From assembly GCA_024401715.1 (NCBI GenBank), contig JAKSKO010000004.1, forward strand, positions 1-54,318: 54,318 bases of DNA, in the 5' to 3' direction. Below the pieces are notes generated by a model, which saw only the letters and a program-made list of their open reading frames with translations, ran no database searches and was not told the DNA's origin. Below, one piece after another: positions 9,161 to 17,469 of this stretch. Both the position numbers and the translations under genes were made by a program. Origin of the DNA: Bacteroidales bacterium. Lineage in GTDB: Bacteria > Bacteroidota > Bacteroidia > Bacteroidales > UBA932. Every line of letters starts with the position of its first letter. Position 1 is the stretch's first letter.

Positions 9161-10438
9161 TTATTTTCTCTTCTTTAATCTGAATTCAACCGGAATTGTC
9201 ATGGAGCAGGCCACTTTTTTTCCTTTGTGGCGTGCCGGCCTCCACTTCGGAGAGGCGTTTATAACCTTCAGCGCCGCTTCATCCAATGCCGGATCCACAC
9301 TGCGCGTAACGTGCGCATCCAAAAGGCGGCCCGAAGCATCGATGGTGAACTCCACCATCACCCTGCCCTGGATTCCGTCATTTATGCAGCTCTGAGGATA
9401 TTTAAGGTACGGATACACCCACTTCTCCAGGAAGATGCTTGGGTTAGGATTGTTCAGGAACATCGGAGGGACGTCGCAATCGTTCCATGCCATAACTCCC
9501 CCGTTCTGCGTCTTTTTCTCCTGCAGATGGAAGGAAGGCAAACCCTCTTTCGCGTTTGCAAGCTCTATGATGAAATTATAGATGTATTCCCTTTCCCTTT
9601 CCATGAAGGAATAGTCCAGAATGCCCGGTGTATCCCTGTGGGTGTTGTGCTCTGCATATTTTCCCGTGGTGAATGTCACCGTAGGGATTTCGGCAGCATA
9701 GAACACCTGCTGGTCCGACGGGTACGGCTCCATTGGAATGAGGCTTGGCGTAACCGGCTGCAAGGACTGGTTCACGGCATTTATCATCAGATTCAGATCC
9801 TCGTTGCCACCGGTGAAGGCCATCATGCCGTCCCTGTCCACGCCCAGCATATCTAGGTTCACCATGGCATCTATCTTCTTCGCATCCTTCGCAAAACTGT
9901 GATGCAGGAAATGATATGCACCAGCAAAGGAATTGCTGGAAGAGCCGAAGGCCACGAAGATAACACTGCGCTTGAGCATGATTGCATGCTGGTTAACCAG
10001 CGAGGCCAGTTCCATAAGCATAGCCAGGCCCGAAGCATTTCCATTGGCCCCGGTATACACCTGCTCCACCTTGCGGCCGTCCACGGTAAGGCGGTTCACG
10101 CCCAGATTGTCCATCCTGGCGCCAACAATTATGTAATGGTCTTTCAGGATTTTGTCGTATCCTCCCACAAAGGCGGCCACGTTGCGCGATACAAGGGTAT
10201 CATTTCCCTGCCTGATGCCGAAAACATCACCTTCGGCCGGGGTAAGCATCTGCAAGCCTGCGTCATCAAGTACGGAATACACATAAGAGGCAACAGCCTT
10301 CTCTCCTTCACTTCCGGGAGCGCGGCCCTCGTTCTGCGAAAGACAGATCTCATCCACATGTTTGCGGAAAGCCTGCACGGTGGAAGACTCTTCCCAATAC
10401 TGGCTTATCAGAGCCAGAACAACAAACAGCATTCTCAT
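9161..10438 (-). CDS. Degenerate M28-type peptidase fused to a TonB C-terminal domain
   Basis: The 425-residue protein joins an M28 (Zn aminopeptidase) fold, about 20-295, to a TonB C-terminal domain, about 323-422, which ends in the typical GRVMVEFTIDASG and WRPARHKGKKV stretches. M28 landmarks are recognisable but the zinc site is largely gone. The usual GAHxDxLG reads GARMDNLG (His to Arg at 108). GADDNASG reads GANGNASG (130-137). The Glu-Glu pair is replaced by serines in FGSSSNS (164-170). Only NLDMLG (Asp196) and a late HRDT (His267) persist. A binding or scaffolding role in the periplasm is more likely than peptidase activity. The N-terminus has a short hydrophobic run. The start overlaps the SPOR lipoprotein stop (TAATG), so the pair is an operon. 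Confidence 0.8.
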   Translation of the reverse strand: MRMLFVVLALISQYWEESSTVQAFRKHVDEICLSQNEGRAPGSEGEKAVASYVYSVLDDAGLQMLTPAEGDVFGIRQGNDTLVSRNVAAFVGGYDKILKDHYIIVGARMDNLGVNRLTVDGRKVEQVYTGANGNASGLAMLMELASLVNQHAIMLKRSVIFVAFGSSSNSFAGAYHFLHHSFAKDAKKIDAMVNLDMLGVDRDGMMAFTGGNEDLNLMINAVNQSLQPVTPSLIPMEPYPSDQQVFYAAEIPTVTFTTGKYAEHNTHRDTPGILDYSFMEREREYIYNFIIELANAKEGLPSFHLQEKKTQNGGVMAWNDCDVPPMFLNNPNPSIFLEKWVYPYLKYPQSCINDGIQGRVMVEFTIDASGRLLDAHVTRSVDPALDEAALKVINASPKWRPARHKGKKVACSMTIPVEFRLKKRK

Positions 10439-10953
10439 TATTCAGCCCTCCTGTATATCCAAGCGTCCTTCGGACATGCATCTATTCCCTTTGCGCTTGA
10501 AACGGTTTCCGCCACGGCCTTGAGATCGTCCGACGAATACAGCACAACGGCCTGCACCCCACCCTTGAAATGAATCATGTAAGGGTCATAGCCTTTAGCC
10601 TTCACATCGGCCATCTGGCTGTTGGCAACCGCCACATTGCGGTATACTCCTATGATAACGCTGTATACGTTCTGCAGTTCTTCCTCCGGCTGGCCGAAGC
10701 TGAACACCTCGGAAATTTTGCAACCCATCTGCTCCAGGGCATCGGCACCTTCGCGCTGGTCTCGTTTCCACTGTTTGTATGCCGCCACCTTATCCAAAGA
10801 ATCTTTGATCTCCCTATCCCTTTTCTCCAGCAGCGCCGCTTTTGCCGAAATATCGGCCGAGAGGGGCCTGCCTGCCACTTTTCTCATGAAATCACAAGAG
10901 CAAAGCAGCAGCATCATGGAAAGAAAAACAAAATATCCGGTAATTTTTTTCAT
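10438..10953 (-). CDS. SPOR-domain lipoprotein
   Basis: A 171-residue lipoprotein. The signal peptide ends in the lipobox LLLCSC (Cys about 19), a charged helical stretch covers about 35-70, and a C-terminal SPOR-like domain covers about 95-170 with YSVIIGVYRN and a GYDPYMIHFKGG strand-turn. SPOR domains bind denuded peptidoglycan glycan strands, so a cell-envelope role is expected. It is translationally coupled to the downstream M28/TonB-C gene, which suggests the two act together. The SPOR assignment rests on fold-typical pattern only and should be confirmed by a profile search. Confidence 0.72.
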   Translation of the reverse strand: MKKITGYFVFLSMMLLLCSCDFMRKVAGRPLSADISAKAALLEKRDREIKDSLDKVAAYKQWKRDQREGADALEQMGCKISEVFSFGQPEEELQNVYSVIIGVYRNVAVANSQMADVKAKGYDPYMIHFKGGVQAVVLYSSDDLKAVAETVSSAKGIDACPKDAWIYRRAE

Positions 10954-10972
10954 AATAATGTACTGTATTATG

Positions 10973-10980
10973 CAAATTTA
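10973..10980 (-). promoter_or_regulatory. -7 promoter element of the SPOR lipoprotein operon
   Basis: Minus-strand TAAATTTG, followed by C, matches TAnnTTTG. It is 20 bases from the lipoprotein ATG, giving a leader of about 16 bases. It forms an inverted repeat with the divergent element three bases away. Confidence 0.65.
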
Positions 10981-10983
10981 CTA

Positions 10984-10991
10984 TAAATTTG
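10984..10991 (+). promoter_or_regulatory. -7 promoter element of the DUF4015 gene
   Basis: TAAATTTG matches TAnnTTTG. It overlaps a TTG that could be read as an upstream start, which argues for the ATG at 11007. The predicted leader is about 12 bases. Each of the two divergent promoters overlaps the other's upstream region. Confidence 0.65.
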
Positions 10992-11006
10992 CGTGATTTT
11001 TTAAAA

Positions 11007-12503
11007 ATGAAGAGGAATACTTTATTATTTATATGTATTTCAGTCCTGCTATCTCACCTTTGCCTTAAGGCCGATGCCCAGCACAAATCCGTGCTGAGGC
11101 AGGTTTATGCGAAGGTGGCCTGCAATGTACTGAAAGATATGGATTCTGCCCAGATTGCAGGTCTCGCCAAAAAAGGTGAGCCTCTGCTGGTTATACGTCC
11201 TGCCTTTTCATTCATTTCCGAAGACTCAAACATTGAATACTACAAGGTGCGCCTGGAAGACGGCACCGTGGGTTACGTTTATTCCAAATATATCAGCTAT
11301 GACAAAGATGAGGCCACAGCGCGTTATATGCCGGAAGTTTACGACACCATGCACCTTGATGTAAAAAACCGTTTCGGCGGCGGAGACCCTATGGGGGCCG
11401 ATATCTACCCGCGCGAAAAGCCCGTTTTTGAAGACAATGTTATGCCGCAGGCATGCTACAGCCTTTATCTCACCTGCAGCTATGCCGTACTGAACAACAT
11501 AGACGAATACATCGCCCTTGCAAAGCAGACCAGGATAAACACCTTCGTGATTGACGTGAAGGAAGACGGCCTGCCCGGCTACAAGGCCGATGCCATGAAG
11601 GAATACGCCCCGTCGGCCTACAACCGCGCACAGGACAACGAGCAGCTGTACCGCAAGGTTGTGAAGAAACTGCACGACAACGGTTTCTGGGTTGTGGGAC
11701 GCATCGTGGTTTTCAAGGACTATCATTTCACCAAGGACAATCCTGATTGCGCCCTGTGGGACAAGGCATCGGGCAAGATGCTGTACCACAACAAATCCAA
11801 CTGGCCAAGCGCATACAGCCGCAGGGTGTGGGAATACAATGTGGCCCTGGCAAAGGAATCCGTGCAGAAGATAGGCTTCAACGAGATAAACTTCGATTAT
11901 GTCCGCTTCCCGGACAGAATGAACAGCATAGAGCACACGATTGAGATGCGCAACACCTACGGGGAAAGCAAGCTGCAGGCCATCCAGCGCTTTGTAACAT
12001 ATGCGGTGGACGAGATTCACAAGCTTCACGCATACGTTTCCATAGATGTGTTCGGAGAATCGGCAAATCCGGGCTATACAACAGCCTACGGCCAGTATTG
12101 GCCTGCGATAAGCAATGTGGCCGATGTGATAAGCGGCATGCCTTATCCGGACCATTTCAGTAACGGTTACTACGGCATAAACAAGCCGTGGAACCATCCA
12201 TACGAGATTATGAAAGCATGGGGCGCGAGGGTACAGGGCCGTCAGGCAGCCACCCCGTCGCCAGCCATCGTCCGCACCTGGGTTCAGGCATACCACGTAA
12301 TGAGGCATGTGGACCCTAACGGAATAGATTACGACGCAGAGAATGTGGAGAAAGAGATTCGCGGTTTGTATGACGCAGACCTCACGGGAGGTTATGTTAC
12401 ATGGCTGGCAAGCAGCAACATAGCCACCTACCGCAAGCAGGCCGGAGCCTTCAAGATAGATTATTACAAAGTTTGGCTTTCAAAGAAAACCGCAGACAAG
12501 TGA
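11007..12503 (+). CDS. Secreted SH3 / DUF4015 putative glycosidase
   Basis: A 498-residue exported protein. A signal peptide (about 1-24, ending CLKADA) precedes an SH3-like domain (about 35-100) and then a large putative glycoside hydrolase domain of the DUF4015/COG1306 type (about 145-470). Barrel-like strands with acidic residues include TFVIDVKEDG, GFNEINFDYVRFP and VSIDVFGES. The family is predicted to be a TIM-barrel hydrolase acting on a cell-envelope or extracellular glycan, with no firm substrate known to me. I chose the ATG at 11007 over an in-frame TTG at 10989, which lies inside the promoter. Its TGA overlaps the phoH ATG (TGATG). Confidence 0.8.
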   Translation: MKRNTLLFICISVLLSHLCLKADAQHKSVLRQVYAKVACNVLKDMDSAQIAGLAKKGEPLLVIRPAFSFISEDSNIEYYKVRLEDGTVGYVYSKYISYDKDEATARYMPEVYDTMHLDVKNRFGGGDPMGADIYPREKPVFEDNVMPQACYSLYLTCSYAVLNNIDEYIALAKQTRINTFVIDVKEDGLPGYKADAMKEYAPSAYNRAQDNEQLYRKVVKKLHDNGFWVVGRIVVFKDYHFTKDNPDCALWDKASGKMLYHNKSNWPSAYSRRVWEYNVALAKESVQKIGFNEINFDYVRFPDRMNSIEHTIEMRNTYGESKLQAIQRFVTYAVDEIHKLHAYVSIDVFGESANPGYTTAYGQYWPAISNVADVISGMPYPDHFSNGYYGINKPWNHPYEIMKAWGARVQGRQAATPSPAIVRTWVQAYHVMRHVDPNGIDYDAENVEKEIRGLYDADLTGGYVTWLASSNIATYRKQAGAFKIDYYKVWLSKKTADK

Positions 12504-13375
12504 TGAAAAAGACTATTACATTGGACCCTGAGAGAACCGTGGAGATCTACGGTCCCCAGAATTCCAACATATTGGCGTTATGCGAAAGATACCCGGCTTT
12601 GAAGGTGGTTGCCAGAGGCAATGAAATCAAGCTGGAAGGAAGCAGGGACGATATAGAGCGCTTTGACGAAGACCTGCAGCAGTTGAAGGGACGCCAGATG
12701 CAACAGGAAGGCAGAATTTCCGATGTAGTAGTATACTCTGTGGAAGGCAAGCCTATTGCCGCACGCGGAGAGGCCCAGAAGGCCATGATAAAGGCCTTCA
12801 GCCATAACGACCTTGTTTTTGCAACAGGCCCTGCGGGCAGCGGCAAGACCTATATGGCGATAGCGCTGGCGGTACGCGCACTGAAGAACCGCGAAATCAG
12901 ACGCATCATACTCACCCGTCCGGCAGTAGAGGCCGGAGAACGTCTGGGTTTCCTTCCCGGAGACCTGAAGGAGAAGCTGGATCCGTATCTGCAGCCTCTG
13001 TATGACGCTCTGGAAGACATGATCCCACCAAAGAAACTTCAGGACTTCATTGCCGACGGCATAATACAGATTGCGCCGCTGGCATATATGCGCGGCCGCA
13101 CGCTAAGCAGTGCCGTTGCAATTCTGGACGAGGCGCAGAACACGAATCTGGGCCAGCTTAAGATGTTCCTCACCCGTATGGGACAGGGCAGCAAATTCAT
13201 TGTGACGGGCGACCCCAGCCAGGTGGACCTTCCGAAGAAGGAGGACAGCGGGCTGCAGCGCGGCATGAAAATCCTGGAAGACGTACAGAGTGTTGCAGAC
13301 ATACGTTTCAGCAGTGCCGATATCGTGCGTCATCCGCTTGTTACGAAAATAGTGAAGGCTTTCGAAGACCGATAG
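12503..13375 (+). CDS. phoH: PhoH family ATPase
   Basis: A 290-residue P-loop ATPase of the PhoH family, cytoplasmic and probably RNA-associated. The N-terminal part (about 1-75) resembles the small nucleic-acid-binding domain of the family. The ATPase core has Walker A GPAGSGKT (109-116), Walker B AILDEAQN (about 209-216) and the conserved FIVTGDPSQVDLP. The start is set at the ATG that overlaps the upstream stop. A longer open frame upstream lies wholly inside the preceding gene. Cotranscription with the DUF4015 gene is likely, but a shared function is not established. Confidence 0.92.
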   Translation: MKKTITLDPERTVEIYGPQNSNILALCERYPALKVVARGNEIKLEGSRDDIERFDEDLQQLKGRQMQQEGRISDVVVYSVEGKPIAARGEAQKAMIKAFSHNDLVFATGPAGSGKTYMAIALAVRALKNREIRRIILTRPAVEAGERLGFLPGDLKEKLDPYLQPLYDALEDMIPPKKLQDFIADGIIQIAPLAYMRGRTLSSAVAILDEAQNTNLGQLKMFLTRMGQGSKFIVTGDPSQVDLPKKEDSGLQRGMKILEDVQSVADIRFSSADIVRHPLVTKIVKAFEDR

Positions 13376-13460
13376 CCACCAAAAAAAACAATTAATAACA
13401 AACAAAAACCAACTACTACTTTTATTATTTACTTTTTTTAGTCTTTTTTTCTCAAAAAAA
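13376..13460 (+). promoter_or_regulatory. AT-rich leader of the porin-pot operon
   Basis: This 85-base gap is extremely A/T-rich, with poly-A and poly-T tracts, and must carry the operon's promoter if phoH is not cotranscribed. No exact TAnnTTTG was found. The nearest match is TACTTTTT. No terminator hairpin follows phoH. Confidence 0.35.
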
Positions 13461-14501
13461 ATGAAAAAACTTTCTTCACTGCTGTTTGCAGTCCTGGTGA
13501 GCACAATGATGTTTGGCCAGGTGTCGATGGACTTCAATGTCATCGGTAGGGTTGATGCCAACCCACGTTTCACTTTCGATGGTGAAAAACCAACCTACAA
13601 TTGGGCAAACTCAAGTGTTTACACGCAACTTGAAACATCATTCGGGGAAAAATTCAGTCTCACGCTCATCAACCACTGGGCAGCCAGTGACGAATTAGAG
13701 CCACGTTTCCCATTTGCAGCAACCCCCGGACTATACACAAATATATGGAAGGCCAACGCTGCTACCTTTGTAGATTACCTGTACTTCGAATACAGACCTA
13801 CAGACAGTTTCAGCCTGCGTCTTGGTAAAGACTGTTTGGCAATAGGAGGTTTCGAATATGATGAATGGGACTGGAACGTTGACTACGACCTGGCAAGTAC
13901 CTTCTGGAACTGGACACAGGCATACCAGTGGGGTGCCTCAATCGCATGGACCAACGGCAGCGAGAACACAGAGTTCCGTCTGCAGGCTGTATCATCACAG
14001 GGCTACATTTTTGAGTCCGATTTCGACTATGTACAGCGTCCTTGGCAGAGAGGTCTGGGTGCATATTTCTTCCAGCACACAGGCGAGTACGGCATTCTTG
14101 AGACCCGTAACCATGTAGGATTCATGATGACAGAAAAGAACTCAGGCTACCTCAACGCAGGCGTGGGACTCAGATTCAACGTTATGGACGGCCTTTCAGT
14201 TGGCGCGGATTTCCTTGATTTGTATGAGATCAAACTCCACAACAACTATCTTCATGCCCTTGCAACAGCCAAATACGAGCCTACTGAAAAGTGGGAGATT
14301 CTTGGCAAGTTCGGCTATGAGCATTACCTGTTTGACGGAGAGAAAGATTACAGGGTATTTGGTGGCGTATCGGCTGCATACTTCCCTCTCAGGGACAAGA
14401 AAGATCTTAGGGTAATGGCAACTCTTGCCGGCACAAGAGGTCTTCCAGGCATCAGCCTTACCGTTGGTGTAACATATAACCTTCCTATCCACATCCTTTA
14501 A
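13461..14501 (+). CDS. Outer-membrane porin-like beta-barrel, linked to polyamine importer
   Basis: A 346-residue protein. A signal peptide (about 1-19, ending MMFGQ) is followed by alternating amphipathic strands rich in Tyr, Trp and Phe to the very C-terminus. Successive strands such as FSLRLGKDCLAIGG and SVGADFLDLYEIK look like a phosphate-selective-porin-type barrel. It ends in a hydrophobic strand (ISLTVGVTYNLPIHIL) rather than a terminal Phe. The gene stops three bases before potA, so it belongs to the importer operon. The inferred job is to bring polyamine (or whichever PotABCD substrate) across the outer membrane. Exact family membership was not determined. Confidence 0.75.
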   Translation: MKKLSSLLFAVLVSTMMFGQVSMDFNVIGRVDANPRFTFDGEKPTYNWANSSVYTQLETSFGEKFSLTLINHWAASDELEPRFPFAATPGLYTNIWKANAATFVDYLYFEYRPTDSFSLRLGKDCLAIGGFEYDEWDWNVDYDLASTFWNWTQAYQWGASIAWTNGSENTEFRLQAVSSQGYIFESDFDYVQRPWQRGLGAYFFQHTGEYGILETRNHVGFMMTEKNSGYLNAGVGLRFNVMDGLSVGADFLDLYEIKLHNNYLHALATAKYEPTEKWEILGKFGYEHYLFDGEKDYRVFGGVSAAYFPLRDKKDLRVMATLAGTRGLPGISLTVGVTYNLPIHIL

Positions 14502-14504
14502 AAA

Positions 14505-15887
14505 ATGCCTAGAGAGACTGCAATCATTGATATCCGTCACGTGAGCAAGAGCTTCGGTGACAAACAGGTGCTTAAGGATATCAATTTTTACATAAACAAA
14601 GGTGAGTTCATCACCTTCCTGGGTCCTTCCGGTTGCGGTAAAACCACACTTCTGCGTATGATAGGCGGTTTTCTTAACCCCAACGAGGGAGAGATTGTAA
14701 TGGACGGAAAAGACCTTAACGGCATTCCTCCGTACGAGCGTCCGCTGAACACCGTGTTCCAGCGCTATGCCCTCTTCCCACACCTGGACGTTTATGAAAA
14801 CATCGCCTTCGGTCTGAAACTGAAAAACGTTCCGGAGGATGAGATTGACAGAAAAGTACGCAAGGTACTTAAGATGGTAAGCATGTCCGATTATGAGGAC
14901 CGCGACATAGATTCCCTGTCCGGAGGCCAGCAGCAGAGGGTTGCAATTGCCCGCGCGCTGGTGAACGAGCCTAAGGTTCTGCTTCTGGACGAGCCTCTTA
15001 GCGCCCTTGACGCCAAGATGCGCAAGGACATGCAGATAGAGCTGAAGGAGATGCACAAGAAACTGGGCATCACTTTCATCTTCGTAACCCACGACCAGGA
15101 GGAGGCCCTCACCCTGTCCGATACCATCGTTGTGTTCAACGACGGTGTAATCCAGCAGATAGGCACCCCTACGGATATCTACAACGAGCCCGTTAACGAG
15201 TTCGTGGCGGATTTCATAGGAGAGAGCAACATCCTGGACGCCACCATGGTGGAGGACCGCAAGGTTGAATTCATAGGTCACCAGTTCGAATGCGTGGACG
15301 AGGGCTTCGGCCAGAACACTCCTGTGGATGTTGTTGTGCGTCCGGAGGATATCTACCTTATCAAGCACACAGAGAACGCACAGTTCACAGGCAAGGTGAA
15401 ATCCTGCATATTCAAGGGCGTGCACTACGAAATGTTCCTGGAAACCGATAACGGCAACGAGCTTATGGTGCAGGACTACAACGCCTTTGAGATTGGCAGC
15501 ACCGTGGGCATGATGATAAAGCCGCAGGACATCCAGGTTATGCACAAGCTGTGCACTACCAACACGGCCACCGCAACTGTCATTGACGACAGCCATCTGG
15601 AAATCTACGGCGAGAGTTTCGAGTGCCTGCCGCTGGAGGGAAAATACAATGCCGGGGACGAGGTGAAGGTATCCATAGATTTCAACAAGATAGACCTGCA
15701 GGACAATCAGGAGGACGGCATTTTGTGGGGAGAGGTATACTTTATAATCTATAAGGGAGACCACTACCACCTCACCGTGCGCCTGGACACTCAGGAACAC
15801 ATCTATGTGGACACACAGGATATCTGGGACAAAGGCGACCTCGTTGGTATCAAGATAGCTCCGAAGGACATTAAAATCATAGGATAG
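14505..15887 (+). CDS. potA: Spermidine/putrescine ABC transporter ATPase PotA
   Basis: ATP-binding subunit of a polyamine importer, 460 residues. The ABC domain (about 5-240) has Walker A GPSGCGKT (40-47), signature LSGGQQQR (138-145), Walker B VLLLDEP and the H-loop THD. The C-terminal region is longer than the usual ~370-residue PotA. Residues about 243-346 and 354-459 are a clear tandem duplication: both contain a [20 protein letters not shown] segment, a [20 protein letters not shown] segment and an end like [16 protein letters not shown]. These resemble TOBE-type regulatory modules. It is cotranscribed with the porin-like gene and potB. Confidence 0.93.
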   Translation: MPRETAIIDIRHVSKSFGDKQVLKDINFYINKGEFITFLGPSGCGKTTLLRMIGGFLNPNEGEIVMDGKDLNGIPPYERPLNTVFQRYALFPHLDVYENIAFGLKLKNVPEDEIDRKVRKVLKMVSMSDYEDRDIDSLSGGQQQRVAIARALVNEPKVLLLDEPLSALDAKMRKDMQIELKEMHKKLGITFIFVTHDQEEALTLSDTIVVFNDGVIQQIGTPTDIYNEPVNEFVADFIGESNILDATMVEDRKVEFIGHQFECVDEGFGQNTPVDVVVRPEDIYLIKHTENAQFTGKVKSCIFKGVHYEMFLETDNGNELMVQDYNAFEIGSTVGMMIKPQDIQVMHKLCTTNTATATVIDDSHLEIYGESFECLPLEGKYNAGDEVKVSIDFNKIDLQDNQEDGILWGEVYFIIYKGDHYHLTVRLDTQEHIYVDTQDIWDKGDLVGIKIAPKDIKIIG

Positions 15888-15889
15888 AA

Positions 15890-16663
15890 ATGACCATCAA
15901 GCGTTCCAACTGGGCTCTACCCTATTTCATCTTCCTGCTGCTGTTCGTGGTTCTGCCGCTGCTGCTGGTTGCCGTATATGCATTCCAGGGCAGTTCCGGC
16001 GGTTTCACCTTCAGCAACATAAGCCGATTCTTCACAGACAAGGATGCCCTTGGCACCTTTGCCGTATCCCTGGAGGTGGCCATAGAGAACACTGCTCTGT
16101 GCCTTCTGCTGGGATATCCCGCTGCATGGATTCTTGCCAACAGCAAGTTCAACCGCAGCAGGGTTACGGTGGTGCTTTTCATCCTTCCGATGTGGATAAA
16201 CGCCCTCATGAGAACTCTTGCAACGGCAGAGCTCTTCAACACGCTGGGCATTGGTCTTGGCAAGGGAACACTGCTCTTCGGTATGGTATATGACTACCTT
16301 CCGTTCATGATCTACCCCATCTACAATGTGCTGAACAAGATGGACAGCAGCTATGCAGAGGCGGCGGAAGATCTTGGCGCAACCCCTTGGCAGGTGTTCT
16401 GGAAAGTTACGGTGCCGGTTTCAAAGCCGGGTATCGTAAGCGGAATAATGATGGTGTTCATGCCAACCATGTCCACCTTCGCCATTTCCGAATTCCTCAC
16501 CAACAACAAGATCAAACTCTTCGGTACCATCATCCAGGAGAATATCAATTCATCAATGTGGAACTACGGTGCCGCACTTGCACTTGTGATGCTGCTTATC
16601 ATAGGCATAACCAGCGTTATTAGCGGTGAGGACGGCCGTCAGAAAGAGGAGGGTGTAATCTGA
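15890..16663 (+). CDS. potB: Polyamine ABC transporter permease PotB
   Basis: Inner-membrane permease of the importer, 257 residues, with about six hydrophobic segments starting at residues 9-30. The cytoplasmic EAA loop reads EAAEDLGATPWQVFWKVTVP (about 150-169), which contacts the PotA ATPase. It starts 2 bases after the potA stop, and its TGA overlaps the potC ATG. The family also includes other binding-protein-dependent permeases, but the neighbourhood with PotD supports PotB. Confidence 0.92.
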   Translation: MTIKRSNWALPYFIFLLLFVVLPLLLVAVYAFQGSSGGFTFSNISRFFTDKDALGTFAVSLEVAIENTALCLLLGYPAAWILANSKFNRSRVTVVLFILPMWINALMRTLATAELFNTLGIGLGKGTLLFGMVYDYLPFMIYPIYNVLNKMDSSYAEAAEDLGATPWQVFWKVTVPVSKPGIVSGIMMVFMPTMSTFAISEFLTNNKIKLFGTIIQENINSSMWNYGAALALVMLLIIGITSVISGEDGRQKEEGVI

Positions 16664-17466
16664 TGAAAAAGTTTATTGCACAGAGCTACATTTATGCTCT
16701 TATCTTCATCCTGTACGCGCCAATCATCTTCATTGCCATTTTCAGTTTCACTGAAAGCAGGGTGCTTGGCAACTGGACAGGCTTCAGCACCGCCCTTTAC
16801 GGCAAGCTGCTAAGCGGTTCGGCCGAAGGCGGCTCTTCCCTGATGTCGGCAATACAGAACACACTGGTGATTGCGCTTGTGGCATCGGTCATAAGCACCG
16901 TACTGGGCACCATCGCAGCCATAGGCATATTCAACCTGAAGGGCCGCAAAAGGCAGACCATGGATTTTCTGAACAACATCCCTATGATCAATCCCGATAT
17001 CATCACGGGTGTTTCGCTCTTCCTGCTGTTTGTCTTCCTGCACATCAGCCAGGGTTATATTTCCGTAACTTTGGCCCATATCACCTTCTGCACCCCTTAT
17101 GTGGTGCTTAGCGTGCTGCCGAAGCTTTCGCAGATGAACCCGAACATCTATGAGGCGGCTCTGGACCTGGGAGCAACTCCCGGCCAGGCGCTGCGCAAGG
17201 TGATGATTCCGCAGCTGCGTCCCGGAATGATTAGCGGCTTCATCCTGGCCTTCACAATGAGCCTTGATGATTTCGCCGTTACATTCTTCACACGCGGCAC
17301 CATAGGCCTGGATACTCTCAGCACCTACATCTACACCGATGCACGCAAGGGCGGACTTACTCCCGAGCTGCGTCCGTTGATGACCATAATTTTCCTTATT
17401 ATTCTAATTGCACTTGTAGTTATAAATGTGCGTCAGTCAAAGATGGCGCAGAAACAGAACCGATAA
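16663..17466 (+). CDS. potC: Polyamine ABC transporter permease PotC
   Basis: Second inner-membrane permease, 267 residues, with about six membrane segments. The EAA loop is EAALDLGATPGQALRKVMIP (about 165-184), followed by the PotC-like MSLDDFAVTFF segment. It is coupled to potB by a TGATG overlap and followed 3 bases later by potD. Confidence 0.92.
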   Translation: MKKFIAQSYIYALIFILYAPIIFIAIFSFTESRVLGNWTGFSTALYGKLLSGSAEGGSSLMSAIQNTLVIALVASVISTVLGTIAAIGIFNLKGRKRQTMDFLNNIPMINPDIITGVSLFLLFVFLHISQGYISVTLAHITFCTPYVVLSVLPKLSQMNPNIYEAALDLGATPGQALRKVMIPQLRPGMISGFILAFTMSLDDFAVTFFTRGTIGLDTLSTYIYTDARKGGLTPELRPLMTIIFLIILIALVVINVRQSKMAQKQNR

Positions 17467-17469
17467 AAA

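Noticed and set aside
9161-10438. Annotating this gene as an active M28 aminopeptidase
   Set aside because: Several zinc ligands and the catalytic glutamate are substituted.
11226-12308. 360-codon open frame antisense to the DUF4015 gene
   Set aside because: The sense frame has a signal peptide and family motifs. The antisense product has none.
14196-15800. 534-codon open frame antisense to the porin-like gene and potA
   Set aside because: A shadow of two well-supported genes. The predicted protein is rich in His, Val and Leu, with no recognisable motif.
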